DNA from: Cellvibrionaceae bacterium
Lineage (GTDB): Bacteria; Pseudomonadota; Gammaproteobacteria; Pseudomonadales; Cellvibrionaceae
DNA length: 60,948 bases
Assembly: GCA_025800365.1 (NCBI GenBank)
Contig: JAOXRT010000216.1
Coordinates: 1-60,948 of the forward strand
Direction of reading: 5' to 3'
In this document: piece by piece, positions 8,956-21,226 of the stretch
How positions within the stretch are numbered: the first letter of the stretch is position 1
Layout of the letters: each line of letters opens with the position of its first letter
Translations under genes and position numbers: made by a program
The notes under the pieces: model-generated
What the model was told of the DNA's origin: nothing
What the model saw: only the letters and a program-made list of their open reading frames with translations
Database searches by the model: none

Positions 8956-9891
8956 ATGTCACGTCAACACGAAAACCTTGATCAGTTTCGCTGGTACTTC
9001 TTGCACCCCAAGTTTTGGCCACTTTGGCTATGGTTCGCTATCTTGTGGCTGGTGGGACGACTACCTTTAGGGGCTATTAGAGCTTTAGGCAGAGGTACTG
9101 GCTTACTGGTTTATAAAGTAGCTAAGAGCCGCAGAAGAGTAACCCTTCGCAATCTAGAGCTTTGCCTGCCAGAGAAGTCAGCGGCGGAGCGCGAGCAAAT
9201 CGCCAAAGACAGCTTTATCGGTGGTGGTATGGCTCTTTGGGAGTCTGGCCTCATTTGGTTTGGGCGCCACTCTAGAATCCAAAAAATGCACCAAGTCATT
9301 GGCCTAGAGCACCTGAATCGAGAACCGGGTCAAGCCATTTTATTGCTGGGAATGCACAACGCTTGTCTCGAAATGGCCTATGGCCCTCTCGCCTTGCAAC
9401 ACAAAATGAAGATTCTATTTCGTGTTCACAACAATCCATTCTGGGAGTACGTCGCCCAAAAAGGCCGCAACCGTTATAACTTGGAGCTGGTCTCCAATAA
9501 ACGAGTCAGTCGCTTTATTGAACACCTAAGAAACGGAGAGACAGGTCTAATTGCCGCTGATCATGACCTTGGCCGTAAAAACAGCATATTTGTGCCCTTT
9601 TTTGGCATCGAAACGGCTACCGTGACCACCCCTAGCACGCTCGCCACAGCAGCCAACGCCAAAGTAGTGTTTAGTTGTGGCTACCGAACCCCGAATGGCT
9701 ACGCTATTGAGCTGGTGCCGATGGATAACTACCCCAGTAACGACATCGAGGCCGACATTAGGCGCTTTAGCACCACTGTCGAAGAGCATGTTCGTAAGCA
9801 CCCTGGGGAATATATCTGGATGCACCGCCGCTTTAAAACCCGCCCAGAAGGCGAAGAAAGCTTGTACCAGAAGAAAGACAAGAAGAAATAG
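8956..9891 (+). CDS. LpxL/HtrB-family lipid A acyltransferase
   Basis: A 311-residue inner-membrane lysophospholipid-acyltransferase-like protein. LpxL/LpxM enzymes transfer a secondary acyl chain from acyl-ACP onto Kdo-lipid A. One N-terminal membrane segment (WPLWLWFAILWLVGRLPL) is followed by an amphipathic Arg-rich stretch. The HX4E catalytic motif is in LGMHNACLEM. Other family landmarks are RNLELCLPEKS, the AADHDLGRKNSIFVPFFG region and the C-terminal EYIWMHRRFKTRP. The tail is Lys-rich. It could be a lauroyl- or a myristoyltransferase paralogue; the sequence alone does not say which. It ends ~100 bp before leuS, which has its own promoter. Confidence 0.85.
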   Translation: MSRQHENLDQFRWYFLHPKFWPLWLWFAILWLVGRLPLGAIRALGRGTGLLVYKVAKSRRRVTLRNLELCLPEKSAAEREQIAKDSFIGGGMALWESGLIWFGRHSRIQKMHQVIGLEHLNREPGQAILLLGMHNACLEMAYGPLALQHKMKILFRVHNNPFWEYVAQKGRNRYNLELVSNKRVSRFIEHLRNGETGLIAADHDLGRKNSIFVPFFGIETATVTTPSTLATAANAKVVFSCGYRTPNGYAIELVPMDNYPSNDIEADIRRFSTTVEEHVRKHPGEYIWMHRRFKTRPEGEESLYQKKDKKK

Positions 9892-9923
9892 CCCTTTCCA
9901 GCCATAAAGCTCAAGCAAATCAC

Positions 9924-9953
9924 CTGACAGCCGGGGGCCTAGGGCAGTATAAT
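9924..9953 (+). promoter_or_regulatory. Sigma-70 promoter of leuS
   Basis: The -35 CTGACA (9924-9929) and the perfect -10 TATAAT (9948-9953) are separated by 18 bp. Transcription would begin near 9960, leaving a leader of about 28 nt before the leuS ATG. No leucine leader peptide or T-box is visible in so short a leader. Confidence 0.65.
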
Positions 9954-9981
9954 CTGACCTTTTTGCCACCCCGGTTGATAG

Positions 9982-12612
<2,631 letters not shown>

Positions 12613-12632
12613 CATCGTAAGGAATGATAATA

Positions 12633-13142
12633 ATGAGACTTTTCATGCGTTCAGCGCTAGTTTTAAGCATCATCACCCTGCTAGCGGCTTGCGGCTGGCA
12701 ACTGCGCGGGCAAGTTGATCTCGCGGCTGACATTGGCTCCCTACAAGTCAGCTCTAGTGACGATGAGTTGCTAAGAGATCTAAAAAAGGCACTGCTACGT
12801 AACAACATCACCTTGAGCGACTCAGATCCCGACTACAGACTCAACTTGGAAAAGATGCGTTTTGATCGTAGAACCGCATCAGTAGGCAGCCAAATTTTAG
12901 CAGCCGAGTACGAGTTGAATATGCAAGTTGCTTTTCAGATCTCTCAAGTGAAATACAAAGAAGGCGATAAGCCTTATCTTGACTCGGCCAGAGCGAGTAC
13001 CATTAGAAGTTATGCCTACGATCCAAACAACACGCTCGGCAAGGATCAAGAAGAGCGTCAGTTGCGCCGTGAAATGCGCAATGAGATCGTACAGCAAATT
13101 CTGCGTCGCCTCGCTTTAATCAGCCAGCAGAACGAAGTTTAA
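12633..13142 (+). CDS. lptE: LPS-assembly lipoprotein LptE
   Basis: A 169-residue outer-membrane lipoprotein that plugs and stabilises the LptD barrel for LPS insertion. A signal peptide ends in the lipobox LLAACGW, which gives a mature N-terminal cysteine, followed by QLRGQVDL typical of LptE/RlpB. The gene's place between leuS and holA is the conserved one. An earlier ATG at 12624 sits almost on the AAGGA site (12619-12623); the ATG at 12633 has a 9-nt spacing and is preferred. The lysine/arginine-rich C-terminus is normal for the family. Confidence 0.92.
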   Translation: MRLFMRSALVLSIITLLAACGWQLRGQVDLAADIGSLQVSSSDDELLRDLKKALLRNNITLSDSDPDYRLNLEKMRFDRRTASVGSQILAAEYELNMQVAFQISQVKYKEGDKPYLDSARASTIRSYAYDPNNTLGKDQEERQLRREMRNEIVQQILRRLALISQQNEV

Positions 13143-13144
13143 AT

Positions 13145-14194
13145 ATGGCCAAGCTGCGCGCCGAACAACTACAAGCCAGTTTAAAAAAAGAGCTTAAACC
13201 GGTTTACATCATCAGCGGAGAAGAGCCCCTACTGGCTCAAGAAATGGCTGACGAAGTTCGAGCGGCGGCGCGCAAGCAAGGCTTTAGCGAACGCGAAGTT
13301 CTGCATGTTGATCGCAGCTTTGATTGGAACCTGTTACTCGACAGCGCTAACGCCATGTCACTCTTTGCAGAAAAGAAAATCATCGAGTTGAACATGCCAG
13401 GCGGAAAGCCCGGCACAGAAGGCAGCAAGGCCTTACAGCAATTTTGCGATAATGCAAATGACGATAACATCCTGTTAATTCACAGCGGCAAGCTGGATCA
13501 AAGTCAGCAGCGAGGAAAATGGTTTAAGGCCATTGAGAAACTTGGCCACAGCGTTCAAGTTTGGCCCATCAAGGCAGCTCAACTACCCCACTGGATAAAG
13601 CAGCGCTTACAACAAGCTAATTTATCGGCAGACCCTCAAGCCATTGAGATCTTGTGTGCTAGAGTTGAAGGTAATTTATTGGCGGCCGCTCAAGAAATTG
13701 AAAAGCTCAAGCTACTTGCTGAAGACCACCACATCAGCAGCGAACTAATGAATAGCGTGGTCGCTAATAGTGCACGCTACGATATTTTTGATCTTGCCGA
13801 CAAAGCTTTAATGGGTGATGCCCAAGCCTGCACCCGAACACTACAAGGCTTGAAAAGCGAAGGCACAGATGCCATCCCTGTGCTTTGGGCACTGGCACGC
13901 GAAATTCGCAGCCTAAACCAAATAGCGCACGCTCAAGACCAGGGCCAAAACTTTGATTGGGCTGCCAAGAGCGCCGGCGTTTGGGACAAACGTAAACCGC
14001 TCGTTGCCGGCGCACTAAGACGTCTAAACAAAGCCCAGCTGGAACTGCTGCTACGAAAAGCTAACGGCATCGATAAGGCAGCCAAAGGTATGCGCAAAGC
14101 CGACGCTTGGAGTGAGCTTATGGATTTATGCCTATGCTTATGCGGCCAGAACAGCATCCACCCAAGTTTACAACGGCTATCCCTTAGCCTTTAA
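13145..14194 (+). CDS. holA: DNA polymerase III delta subunit
   Basis: A 349-residue clamp-loader subunit; delta opens the beta sliding clamp. N-terminal PVYIISGEEPLLAQE and the beta-binding region with NAMSLFAEKKIIEL are typical. The middle carries ICARVEGNLLAAAQEIEKLKLL, and the C-terminal collar domain AYDIFDLADKALMGD-like segment follows. It starts 2 nt after the lptE stop, so it is co-transcribed and probably coupled. Usual length for HolA. Confidence 0.95.
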   Translation: MAKLRAEQLQASLKKELKPVYIISGEEPLLAQEMADEVRAAARKQGFSEREVLHVDRSFDWNLLLDSANAMSLFAEKKIIELNMPGGKPGTEGSKALQQFCDNANDDNILLIHSGKLDQSQQRGKWFKAIEKLGHSVQVWPIKAAQLPHWIKQRLQQANLSADPQAIEILCARVEGNLLAAAQEIEKLKLLAEDHHISSELMNSVVANSARYDIFDLADKALMGDAQACTRTLQGLKSEGTDAIPVLWALAREIRSLNQIAHAQDQGQNFDWAAKSAGVWDKRKPLVAGALRRLNKAQLELLLRKANGIDKAAKGMRKADAWSELMDLCLCLCGQNSIHPSLQRLSLSL

Positions 14195-14208
14195 GTTAAT
14201 CCATTACC

Positions 14209-15357
14209 ATGCCACAAGCTGCAGAGACCCAATTCCATCTTTTGGATAAAAGCTGGACATTAAAACGCTTTCCCGCCAGAAAAAACGACCCTCTTAGGGC
14301 TTGGGATGCGGCCGATGAGTTTATCCTGCAAGAAGTTCAAGGAAAGATTCAGAGCGAACACAAGGTGCTAATCATCAACGATAGTTTTGGGGCTATATCT
14401 ACAGTGCTGGTGGATGTTAAACCCCACTGGATTAGCGATTCCTTTATCAGCCAACAGGCCTGCAAGCAAAACCTGGCGCTTAATCAGCTTAGTGAAACTT
14501 TTATAAGCTGGGACGATGCTCAAGAATGGCCGAAGCAAAAGTTTGACTGGGTGTTAATAAAGCTTCCTAAAAGTCATGCCCAGCTGGAAGACCAGCTATA
14601 CCGCCTGCGCGACTGTATCCATAAAGATACTCGCATCATCGCCTGCGCAATGAGCAAAAACTTACACAGCCAGAGCATTAAGCTATTTGAAAAGCTCATT
14701 GGTAGCTGCCACACCTCTTTAGCCCAAAAGAAAGCACGCTTACTGTTTGCCAAAGCGGAACAGCTTGACCACAAGGATTCGCCTTACCCAAAGTCCTATC
14801 AGCTCAAGCAATACCAACTTGAAGTATTCAATCATGCAGCTGTCTTTTCCCAACAAAAACTGGATATTGGCACGGCCTTTTTGCTAGAGAACTTCCCAGA
14901 GAATCACAATTATAAGAACATAGTCGATTTAGGCTGTGGCAATGGCTTGCTGGGGATACGCGCCGCACAATTGCATCCCGAAGCTAGAATTGATTTCTAC
15001 GATGAATCTCAGGCAGCCATTGCCAGTGCAAAACTGAACGCCCAGCGAAACAACCTAAGCGATGACCGCCTTTCTTTTCACTTAAGCAATTGCCTAGATG
15101 GTGCAGATGAAAACAGCGCCGATTTAGTGTTGAACAACCCACCGTTTCATCAGCAACACAGCATATCCGGCCATATTGCCAAACAAATGTTTCTGCAAAG
15201 CAAAAAAGTCTTAAAGCCAGGGGGAGAATTGTGGGTAATAGCCAACAGACACCTAGGCTATCACAAAGACTTAGATAAAATTTTCGGTGGGCACAAGCTG
15301 GTCAAAAGCAACAGCAAGTTTGTAATTTTAAAAGCCAAAAAACAAACTGCCAAATAA
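14209..15357 (+). CDS. rlmG: 23S rRNA (guanine-N2-)-methyltransferase RlmG
   Basis: A 382-residue SAM-dependent enzyme that makes m2G1835 in 23S rRNA. It has the two-domain RlmG/RsmC layout: a degenerate N-terminal methyltransferase-like half (LRAWDAADEFILQ, IIACAMSKNLH, QKKARLLF) and a catalytic half with VDLGCGNGLLGIRAAQ as the SAM loop and NPPFHQQH as the base-methylating NPPF motif. The early AWDAADE and NPPFHQQH match RlmG rather than RsmC. It starts 14 nt after holA and ends the operon; the next gene is convergent. Confidence 0.92.
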   Translation: MPQAAETQFHLLDKSWTLKRFPARKNDPLRAWDAADEFILQEVQGKIQSEHKVLIINDSFGAISTVLVDVKPHWISDSFISQQACKQNLALNQLSETFISWDDAQEWPKQKFDWVLIKLPKSHAQLEDQLYRLRDCIHKDTRIIACAMSKNLHSQSIKLFEKLIGSCHTSLAQKKARLLFAKAEQLDHKDSPYPKSYQLKQYQLEVFNHAAVFSQQKLDIGTAFLLENFPENHNYKNIVDLGCGNGLLGIRAAQLHPEARIDFYDESQAAIASAKLNAQRNNLSDDRLSFHLSNCLDGADENSADLVLNNPPFHQQHSISGHIAKQMFLQSKKVLKPGGELWVIANRHLGYHKDLDKIFGGHKLVKSNSKFVILKAKKQTAK

Positions 15358-15386
15358 CAAGCTGCCAAACAACAAACAGCGTCCTG

Positions 15387-17669
15387 CTAAATGCCTAGGC
15401 CAATATTATTATTGGCAACGAGCTCAAGTTTACGCTTGATAGAAAATAAACTTTCTTCAATCTCTTGCGCTGAAATAGGTTTAGAAAAGTAAAAACCCTG
15501 AGCGTAATCACAACCCTGTTTTTTCAACCAGAACTTCTGGTCACTGGTTTCGATACCTTCCGCCACTACCTTCAAGCCCATATTGTGCCCAAGATCGATT
15601 ATTGATTTAGCGATGGCAGCATCATTCTTATCTTGGTAAATATCACGAATAAAGCTTCTATCAATTTTTAAAGTATCGATAGGAAAGCGCTTTAAATACG
15701 CCAAGGAAGAATAGCCAGTCCCAAAGTCATCCATGGCCAAAGCCACTCCCATTGCGTGTAGACGCTTCAGCATCAGCACAGATTGCTCAGCATTTTCCAT
15801 CGCTGATGTTTCGGTAATTTCCAGCTCCAAACTAGACGGCGGTAGAGAGTGTTTATCCAAAACAGATTTAATAAAGTCTGAAAACTCACCCTGTAGGAAT
15901 TGTCTAGGCGATAGATTTACCGCAACAGAGCCAATATTTAGACCGCTATCTAGCCAAGAGCGCTGTTGCCTGCAGGCTTCATCCAACACCCACTCACCGA
16001 GCGGCACAATTAATCCTGTTTCTTCGGCAAGGGGGATAAAGTCCGCAGGGGACATGAAATTGCCATCACCCAGATCCCAGCGAACTAAGGCCTCAACACC
16101 AATTACTTCGGTATTGTGAAGATCAATTTTAGGTTGGTATAAGAGCTTTAACTGATTATTCTTTATAGCTTTACGGAGTTCATTTTCACGCAGTAAGGAC
16201 TGCACGGCCTGTTCATTCATAGAATGATCAAATAGACGATAAGTATTCTTGCCGTCATCCTTAGCTCGATACATCGCCACATCGGCATGCTTAAGCAGGG
16301 CTTCACTATCCTCACCATCAGCAGGAAAAACACTCACACCAATACTAAGAGTGCTGGTAATCTCGTAACCTCTTAATTCGAAAGGCTCCGCGCTAATATT
16401 CAGAATTTTCTCGGTCACTAGGGCCACATCGCTCTGATGCTGTATGTCTTCTATCACCAAGACAAACTCATCACCACCTAATCGCGCTACGGTATCTACT
16501 TCTCGCACACAGGAGACTAAGCGCTCGGCAATCACCTTTAGCAAGGCATCTCCTGCGTCATGCCCAAAGCTATCGTTAATATATTTAAAACGATCGACAT
16601 CAAGCAGCATAATGGCCACCTGGTTATGATTACGTTTTGCCCTCGCCAAACTGTGTAACAAGCGCTCATGAAATAATGTGCGATTTGGTAAGCCTGTGAG
16701 CTCATCATGAAACGCCAGATAATTGAGGCGCTTTTGCTGTTCCTGCATTGCGAGTTCGGAATGTTTACGCTCTGTAATATCGGTACAAATAGCACAGCTC
16801 GCAAATAACTTCCCTTGCTGGTCAAGCAAAGGGAAGCGGTTTATCCAGTAATACTTAGTTTCACCATCATCTTCCGAGCAGTAGGAAAATTCCCAGTCTG
16901 CATTAACATCCTCTTCGCTTTCGGGCTTACCAGGCCATAGGGCTTGGGCGATTTTTTCAGGAAAAAGAGCGTAGACATGATGGCCGTTGTAACGTGTACT
17001 GGCCGACTGCGAAAGCTCATCATTCAGATGGTGATCACTACTGAGGATAACATTACCACCAAGATCTACTACCGAGATAAACACGGGAGAATGATCCAAA
17101 ATAGATCGAAGATAGACCTCGCTAGCCCAAAGTGCTTGCTCGGCGACTTTTGCTTTTTCGAGCTGCTGCTGATGCTGCCAGGTTACAATCAAATGCTGTA
17201 ACACAAGCCCGCAAAACACCTGTAGTTGCTGTCGCTCCTGCAACAGCTGCTCAGCTTGAGCCGCTTCGACATTAAGCTCCAGATACAACTGCCCAATTGG
17301 CTCATCCCCCTCACCAATAGGCACGCAGGCCAAAGTCAGGCTTGAATCAAGAAAGCCTTTCTTGTCCTTAGCAAGCTCGCTTACGGCATAAAACTGCGGG
17401 GTAGCGGAGTTATAACAGTGATGGACCTGTTCGGAGGCAATTCGGCGAAAATTGCTTAAGTCAGTATTGAGCACTGTGAGGTTTTCACCTACTCCAGTGC
17501 CACGCACCCAATGCTCTCCAGATTCATTGGTAAGTAATACAACGCGAGAAACGTAGGGTAGATCCGACCAATTTTTAAGCAACCACAAAACCAATTCGCG
17601 ATGAGGCTTGCTCACCACTAATTGATAAAAGCGCCGCATTAGATCGACGGCCGCTAGCTGTTTTGGCAT
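15387..17669 (-). CDS. GAF/PAS-GGDEF-EAL cyclic-di-GMP enzyme
   Basis: A 760-residue protein without obvious membrane segments. Residues ~1-165 form a GAF-like sensor, ~180-305 a PAS domain, ~310-480 a GGDEF domain and ~495-750 an EAL domain. GGDEF is intact (398-402) with an inhibitory I-site RxxD (R389-D392) at the usual 5-residue spacing. EAL is intact (E526), with MDDFGTGYSSL (acidic pair 647-648) and VAEGIET present. Both synthesis and breakdown of c-di-GMP are therefore chemically possible. The start has AAGGGTGAG just upstream of the ATG. It is monocistronic. A functional link to the LapA-type adhesin at the window start is plausible but not shown. Confidence 0.93.
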   Translation of the reverse strand: MPKQLAAVDLMRRFYQLVVSKPHRELVLWLLKNWSDLPYVSRVVLLTNESGEHWVRGTGVGENLTVLNTDLSNFRRIASEQVHHCYNSATPQFYAVSELAKDKKGFLDSSLTLACVPIGEGDEPIGQLYLELNVEAAQAEQLLQERQQLQVFCGLVLQHLIVTWQHQQQLEKAKVAEQALWASEVYLRSILDHSPVFISVVDLGGNVILSSDHHLNDELSQSASTRYNGHHVYALFPEKIAQALWPGKPESEEDVNADWEFSYCSEDDGETKYYWINRFPLLDQQGKLFASCAICTDITERKHSELAMQEQQKRLNYLAFHDELTGLPNRTLFHERLLHSLARAKRNHNQVAIMLLDVDRFKYINDSFGHDAGDALLKVIAERLVSCVREVDTVARLGGDEFVLVIEDIQHQSDVALVTEKILNISAEPFELRGYEITSTLSIGVSVFPADGEDSEALLKHADVAMYRAKDDGKNTYRLFDHSMNEQAVQSLLRENELRKAIKNNQLKLLYQPKIDLHNTEVIGVEALVRWDLGDGNFMSPADFIPLAEETGLIVPLGEWVLDEACRQQRSWLDSGLNIGSVAVNLSPRQFLQGEFSDFIKSVLDKHSLPPSSLELEITETSAMENAEQSVLMLKRLHAMGVALAMDDFGTGYSSLAYLKRFPIDTLKIDRSFIRDIYQDKNDAAIAKSIIDLGHNMGLKVVAEGIETSDQKFWLKKQGCDYAQGFYFSKPISAQEIEESLFSIKRKLELVANNNIGLGI

Positions 17670-17756
17670 CCGCTCACCCTTACTACTACTTCCCAGAATC
17701 AGGAATAAATCAGTAGATAAAGTAGCGGCTTTAGGCGACTAAACTTTAGTTTGAGA

Positions 17757-19175
17757 TTAATTGAATGCGCCTAAGCTCAATAGCGCAAAGCTACAAATAC
17801 TGATTACTAATACCGCAATCAGATTAATTGCAAAGCCATTGCTCACCATATCGGCAATTTTGACCTGACCGGTACCGAACACGATGGCATTGGGCGCTGT
17901 AGCTACCGGCAACATAAAGGCGCAACTTGAGGCTAAGGCAGCCGGCAACATTATTAAAGCTGGCTCCATGCCTGCGGCAATTGCTGTCGCTGCCAAAATA
18001 GGCATCAGCAGAGTGGCTGTCGCCGTATTGCTGGTAACTTCTGTTAAAAAAGCCACCCCAAAGCTCAACAAAATTAGCAGCAGTAAAACTGGCAACTGAT
18101 TAAAGCCTGCAAGTGCTTCACCAATAGCTTGGCTTAGGCCCGTGCTGGTGAAGGCCTTAGCGATTGCAATACCGCCGGCGAAGAGCAGTAGCACGCCCCA
18201 GTGAATTTGATTGGCGCTCTGCCAATCCAGTAAACGCCCACCCTCACCGTCTGGCAAAATAAATAAAACAAGGACTGCGCAAAGAGCGACAGAGCCGTAA
18301 TTAGCATTAGGCAACCACTGCCCCCAGCCACCAGAAGGCCCCTTTAGCGTGACCCAGGCTATTGCAGTTAAGGCAAAAACAAACAACACTCTGCGCTCTG
18401 CTTTTCGCCATGGTCCGAGGTCTGGCAACTGAAGCATGCTAGTGTCTTTACCGAGCTTACGACTCAGCCAAAAACCGGCTAAGGGCACCAGCAATACCAC
18501 CACAGGAATAGACCACTGCATCCAATCGACAAAGCTCAATTCAACACCGGTAGCATCTTGATAGGCCTGCATCATAATAACATTGGCAGGTGTCCCAATT
18601 GGGGTTCCTAAACCACCAATACTGGCTGCATAGGCAATGCCCAATAATAAGGCAATCATCAACTTGCGATCTGTGCTTTTTTCAAGCACTGCTAAAGCAA
18701 CTGGTAACAACATTAGCGTAGTTGCAGTGTTAGATATCCACATCGACAACAGCGCTGACGCAGCCATAAAACCCAGCACTAAGCGCCGCTGACTGCCGCC
18801 ACCAAAAAGACCAACCATACCCAGAGCTACACGTCGATGAGCGCCGCTCTTCTCCATCGCCTTGGAGAGCATTGCTCCGCCCATTAGCAAGATAATTAAA
18901 GGACTACCATAAGCCAGAGCGACATCTTTGGGAGTCAGTATCCCCAATAGTGGAAACAGCCCTAAAGGAATAAGCGAGGTGGCAGGAATAGGGATAGGCT
19001 CAAACATCCACCAAAGTGCACACAGCAAAGTGAGCCCGGCGGTCATAGCGGCGTTGATAGGCCAACCTTGCTGCCACATCAGTGCACCCAGTAATGCCGC
19101 CAATATTGGAGCAAGCCAAATCATACTACGCTTGAGCCAGGCAAGAGCCGGCACAGAGGTCGTCGCTTCAGACAT
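17757..19175 (-). CDS. DASS-family sodium:dicarboxylate/sulfate symporter
   Basis: A 472-residue, ~11-12-helix inner-membrane transporter of the SLC13/DASS family, importing dicarboxylates, sulfate or related anions with sodium. Both signature Ser-Asn-Thr motifs are present (SNTATTLMLLPVALA and SNTATATLLMPILAATA) with the pseudo-symmetric partner loop GTPIGTPANVI. Substrate cannot be told from sequence. It follows the binding-protein-like gene at 19194 with an 18-nt gap, so the two are probably one transcript, although DASS carriers normally work without a binding protein. Confidence 0.9.
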   Translation of the reverse strand: MSEATTSVPALAWLKRSMIWLAPILAALLGALMWQQGWPINAAMTAGLTLLCALWWMFEPIPIPATSLIPLGLFPLLGILTPKDVALAYGSPLIILLMGGAMLSKAMEKSGAHRRVALGMVGLFGGGSQRRLVLGFMAASALLSMWISNTATTLMLLPVALAVLEKSTDRKLMIALLLGIAYAASIGGLGTPIGTPANVIMMQAYQDATGVELSFVDWMQWSIPVVVLLVPLAGFWLSRKLGKDTSMLQLPDLGPWRKAERRVLFVFALTAIAWVTLKGPSGGWGQWLPNANYGSVALCAVLVLFILPDGEGGRLLDWQSANQIHWGVLLLFAGGIAIAKAFTSTGLSQAIGEALAGFNQLPVLLLLILLSFGVAFLTEVTSNTATATLLMPILAATAIAAGMEPALIMLPAALASSCAFMLPVATAPNAIVFGTGQVKIADMVSNGFAINLIAVLVISICSFALLSLGAFN

Positions 19176-19193
19176 GAGAGATTATTCTTATTG

Positions 19194-20093
19194 TTAGTTG
19201 AGGAAAGCCCAGTTTGCGGTCGTTGAAGGTAAGAAACCCGACTGCCTTAGAGCTCGAGCAATATTACCTTTAACTCGTAGCTTACGCATTCCTCGCTGCA
19301 GAGAGAAATAGGTTCGCTTACCCTTGGGGTGCAAACGACTGATGATAAAGTGGCGAGTGCCACTCACCTTCAGCTTAACACCGGGCACAGGGCTCAAAAA
19401 CTTTTCCAAGTATTGCAAAGGCCTATCAGCTGATGCCGTAAAGGGGGCGGCAATTAAATCACTCGCGCCACTGCAAGACTGTTTAGCGATTTGATTCCAG
19501 TCTGAGCTTAAAGAGAGATCTGCAACTTCCAAAGATTGCAGCAATTCGGTAACCATTGGCCAGTTAGCGTGTGAGCTCAACCTAAACTGCTGTAAACCTG
19601 ACAGATCGATGATGGACATAGGGCGACCGCAGCTATACAAGCCTAAATGGAATTCACCTTGACGAATAATCGGGTCACTCACCCACAGAGATTTCGCACG
19701 GCTTTGGGTACGCTCACGCCAAATAGAAACGCCCCCCAGCAGCGCATCGCCTTTTTCTACCTTAGAAAGGATACTGAAGCTCGAAGCAGATTTAATCTTG
19801 ATTTCGCCCTTTACCCCACCTAACTGCAGTGCCTGCACCAGTAGTACCAATTCGATGACTTCTAGGTTAATGAAGGGATCTTGGTGTTTCAGCGTGTAGT
19901 CGGCACTAAAACGATAATCACGAATATCGCCCAGCTGGCGGCCAGCGGTAAAGTCACGAAAACCAGAAACCACAGCAGCAGGGGCTAAAATAACGGTTTC
20001 GCCATCAGCAAAGGCCGGAAAAGCAAGCACTGAAAGGGGCAATAGAACTGCGCCAATCAGTAGATTTTTCAACTTGCGTAAGCCTTGCAACAT
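19194..20093 (-). CDS. Secreted periplasmic-binding-protein-like protein, function unknown
   Basis: About 299 residues with a typical signal peptide (LLIGAVLLPLSVLAFPAFADG). The mature part has features of a type 2 solute-binding fold (SBP_bac_3-like): KSASSFSILSKVEKGDALLGGVSIWRE followed by SDPIIRQGEFHLGLYSC resembles the GD.....G...ERA..F.FS.P pattern. A GTG start at 20102 is possible; ATG at 20093 is preferred. It is encoded directly before the DASS symporter and could be a sensor or binding partner for its substrate. The family assignment is tentative. Confidence 0.6.
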   Translation of the reverse strand: MLQGLRKLKNLLIGAVLLPLSVLAFPAFADGETVILAPAAVVSGFRDFTAGRQLGDIRDYRFSADYTLKHQDPFINLEVIELVLLVQALQLGGVKGEIKIKSASSFSILSKVEKGDALLGGVSIWRERTQSRAKSLWVSDPIIRQGEFHLGLYSCGRPMSIIDLSGLQQFRLSSHANWPMVTELLQSLEVADLSLSSDWNQIAKQSCSGASDLIAAPFTASADRPLQYLEKFLSPVPGVKLKVSGTRHFIISRLHPKGKRTYFSLQRGMRKLRVKGNIARALRQSGFLPSTTANWAFLN

Positions 20094-20400
20094 CCAGTGC
20101 ACCCGTTTCTTTAGATCGAATTCTCTATTCTACCCAGCTCACTCAGGCTATCAATGCTTATGGACAAATCCATTATTTAGCCAAGCACCGCTTTTCAGGC
20201 TAAAAGTTTCGCCAGGGCCATATATAATAGCGACAAGCGTAGATGTATGCACTTACTTACACTTATTTTCAGTCGGCACAATGAGCAATGTAGAAATAAA
20301 TAATATTGGTAAAAGTGTAGCTGGTTATTACTCTTGTACATATAAATGTCACACTTAGCACTAACAATCTGCTCACAAATTGGCCGATGGCGATTAAAGT
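20094..20400. other. Divergent intergenic region
   Basis: About 307 bp between the minus-strand binding-protein-like gene and the plus-strand glycerophosphodiesterase gene. It is AT-rich with a TATAAT at 20223-20228 but no convincing -35 at the right distance. A 94-codon plus-strand ORF here lacks a ribosome-binding site and family features and is not called. Confidence 0.4.
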
Positions 20401-21183
20401 ATGGGCATCTACCCTCAACAGCGACAGCAGGCGCTTATGGAACTCGATAAGCCATTATTTTGTATTGCACACCGTGGTGGCTCCCAACGCTACGAAAACA
20501 CTCTACGCGCCATAAGCCGAGCATTAGAGCTTGGAGTGGATGCCATTGAGATCGATGTATGGAATGTGCGGGGCGAGCTTCTGGTCTTCCATGACCGCAG
20601 GCTAAGCTCAGGGCCTTTTAGTGGCGAATTACTCGTACAACAAGATCCCGCAGAGCTCAGGAAGACACCGCTATCTTGTGGCGAGCACATTCCGACCCTG
20701 CTAGAGGTAATGGAGCTAGTTGCCGATAAAGCCTTGCTTAATATCGAATTAAAAGGGCCTGGTTGTGTGAAATCAGTCAGCCAACAGATAGAAGACTTTG
20801 TACTCTATAGGCAAGGCTGTTACGAGTCCTACCTCATCTCAAGCTTCGACCATGTTCAGCTACACAAGCTTAGCCAGCGTTTGCCGGAAGTTAAACGCGG
20901 AGCATTATTCGCCGGCGTACCGTTAGACTATGCCGCCTGCTGTGAGCAACTTGGCGCCTACTCGCTCCATGCCTGTCTTGGATTCTTGCGGCAGGGGCTG
21001 ATCGATGATGCCAGTGCCCGTGGGCTAAAGACCTGGGTGTACACCGTAAATCATGAAGAGGATATGGGGCACCTAGCCGCAATGGGGGTAGACGGTGTGT
21101 TCACCGATTTTCCTGAAAAGGTATTGGCGCTGAACACTGAATATCTACTTAGGCACCCGAAAGTGGAAAGCGGAAGCTTTTAG
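20401..21183 (+). CDS. Glycerophosphodiester phosphodiesterase
   Basis: A 260-residue GDPD-family enzyme that hydrolyses glycerophosphodiesters to glycerol-3-phosphate and an alcohol. The catalytic signature is clear: CIAHRGGSQRYENTL (His and Arg-Gly-Gly), GVDAIEIDVW (metal-binding Glu-x-Asp) and LVFHDRRL. Later family motifs are LNIELKGPG, SYLISSFDH and the C-terminal VDGVFTDFPEKVL. No signal peptide, so it is cytoplasmic like UgpQ. The start may instead be the internal ATG at 20437. Followed by a strong hairpin terminator. Confidence 0.9.
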   Translation: MGIYPQQRQQALMELDKPLFCIAHRGGSQRYENTLRAISRALELGVDAIEIDVWNVRGELLVFHDRRLSSGPFSGELLVQQDPAELRKTPLSCGEHIPTLLEVMELVADKALLNIELKGPGCVKSVSQQIEDFVLYRQGCYESYLISSFDHVQLHKLSQRLPEVKRGALFAGVPLDYAACCEQLGAYSLHACLGFLRQGLIDDASARGLKTWVYTVNHEEDMGHLAAMGVDGVFTDFPEKVLALNTEYLLRHPKVESGSF

Positions 21184-21226
21184 TTTCCGCTGAAAATTTG
21201 AGCTGTTAATCAAGCCTAAAACTTTT

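Noticed and set aside
20223-20228. TATAAT as a promoter -10 for the glycerophosphodiesterase gene
   Set aside because: No acceptable -35 at 15-19 bp and the distance to the gene is ~170 bp.
20074-20358. 94-codon plus-strand ORF in the intergenic region before the glycerophosphodiesterase gene
   Set aside because: No ribosome-binding site, odd composition and overlap with the signal-peptide region of the opposite gene.
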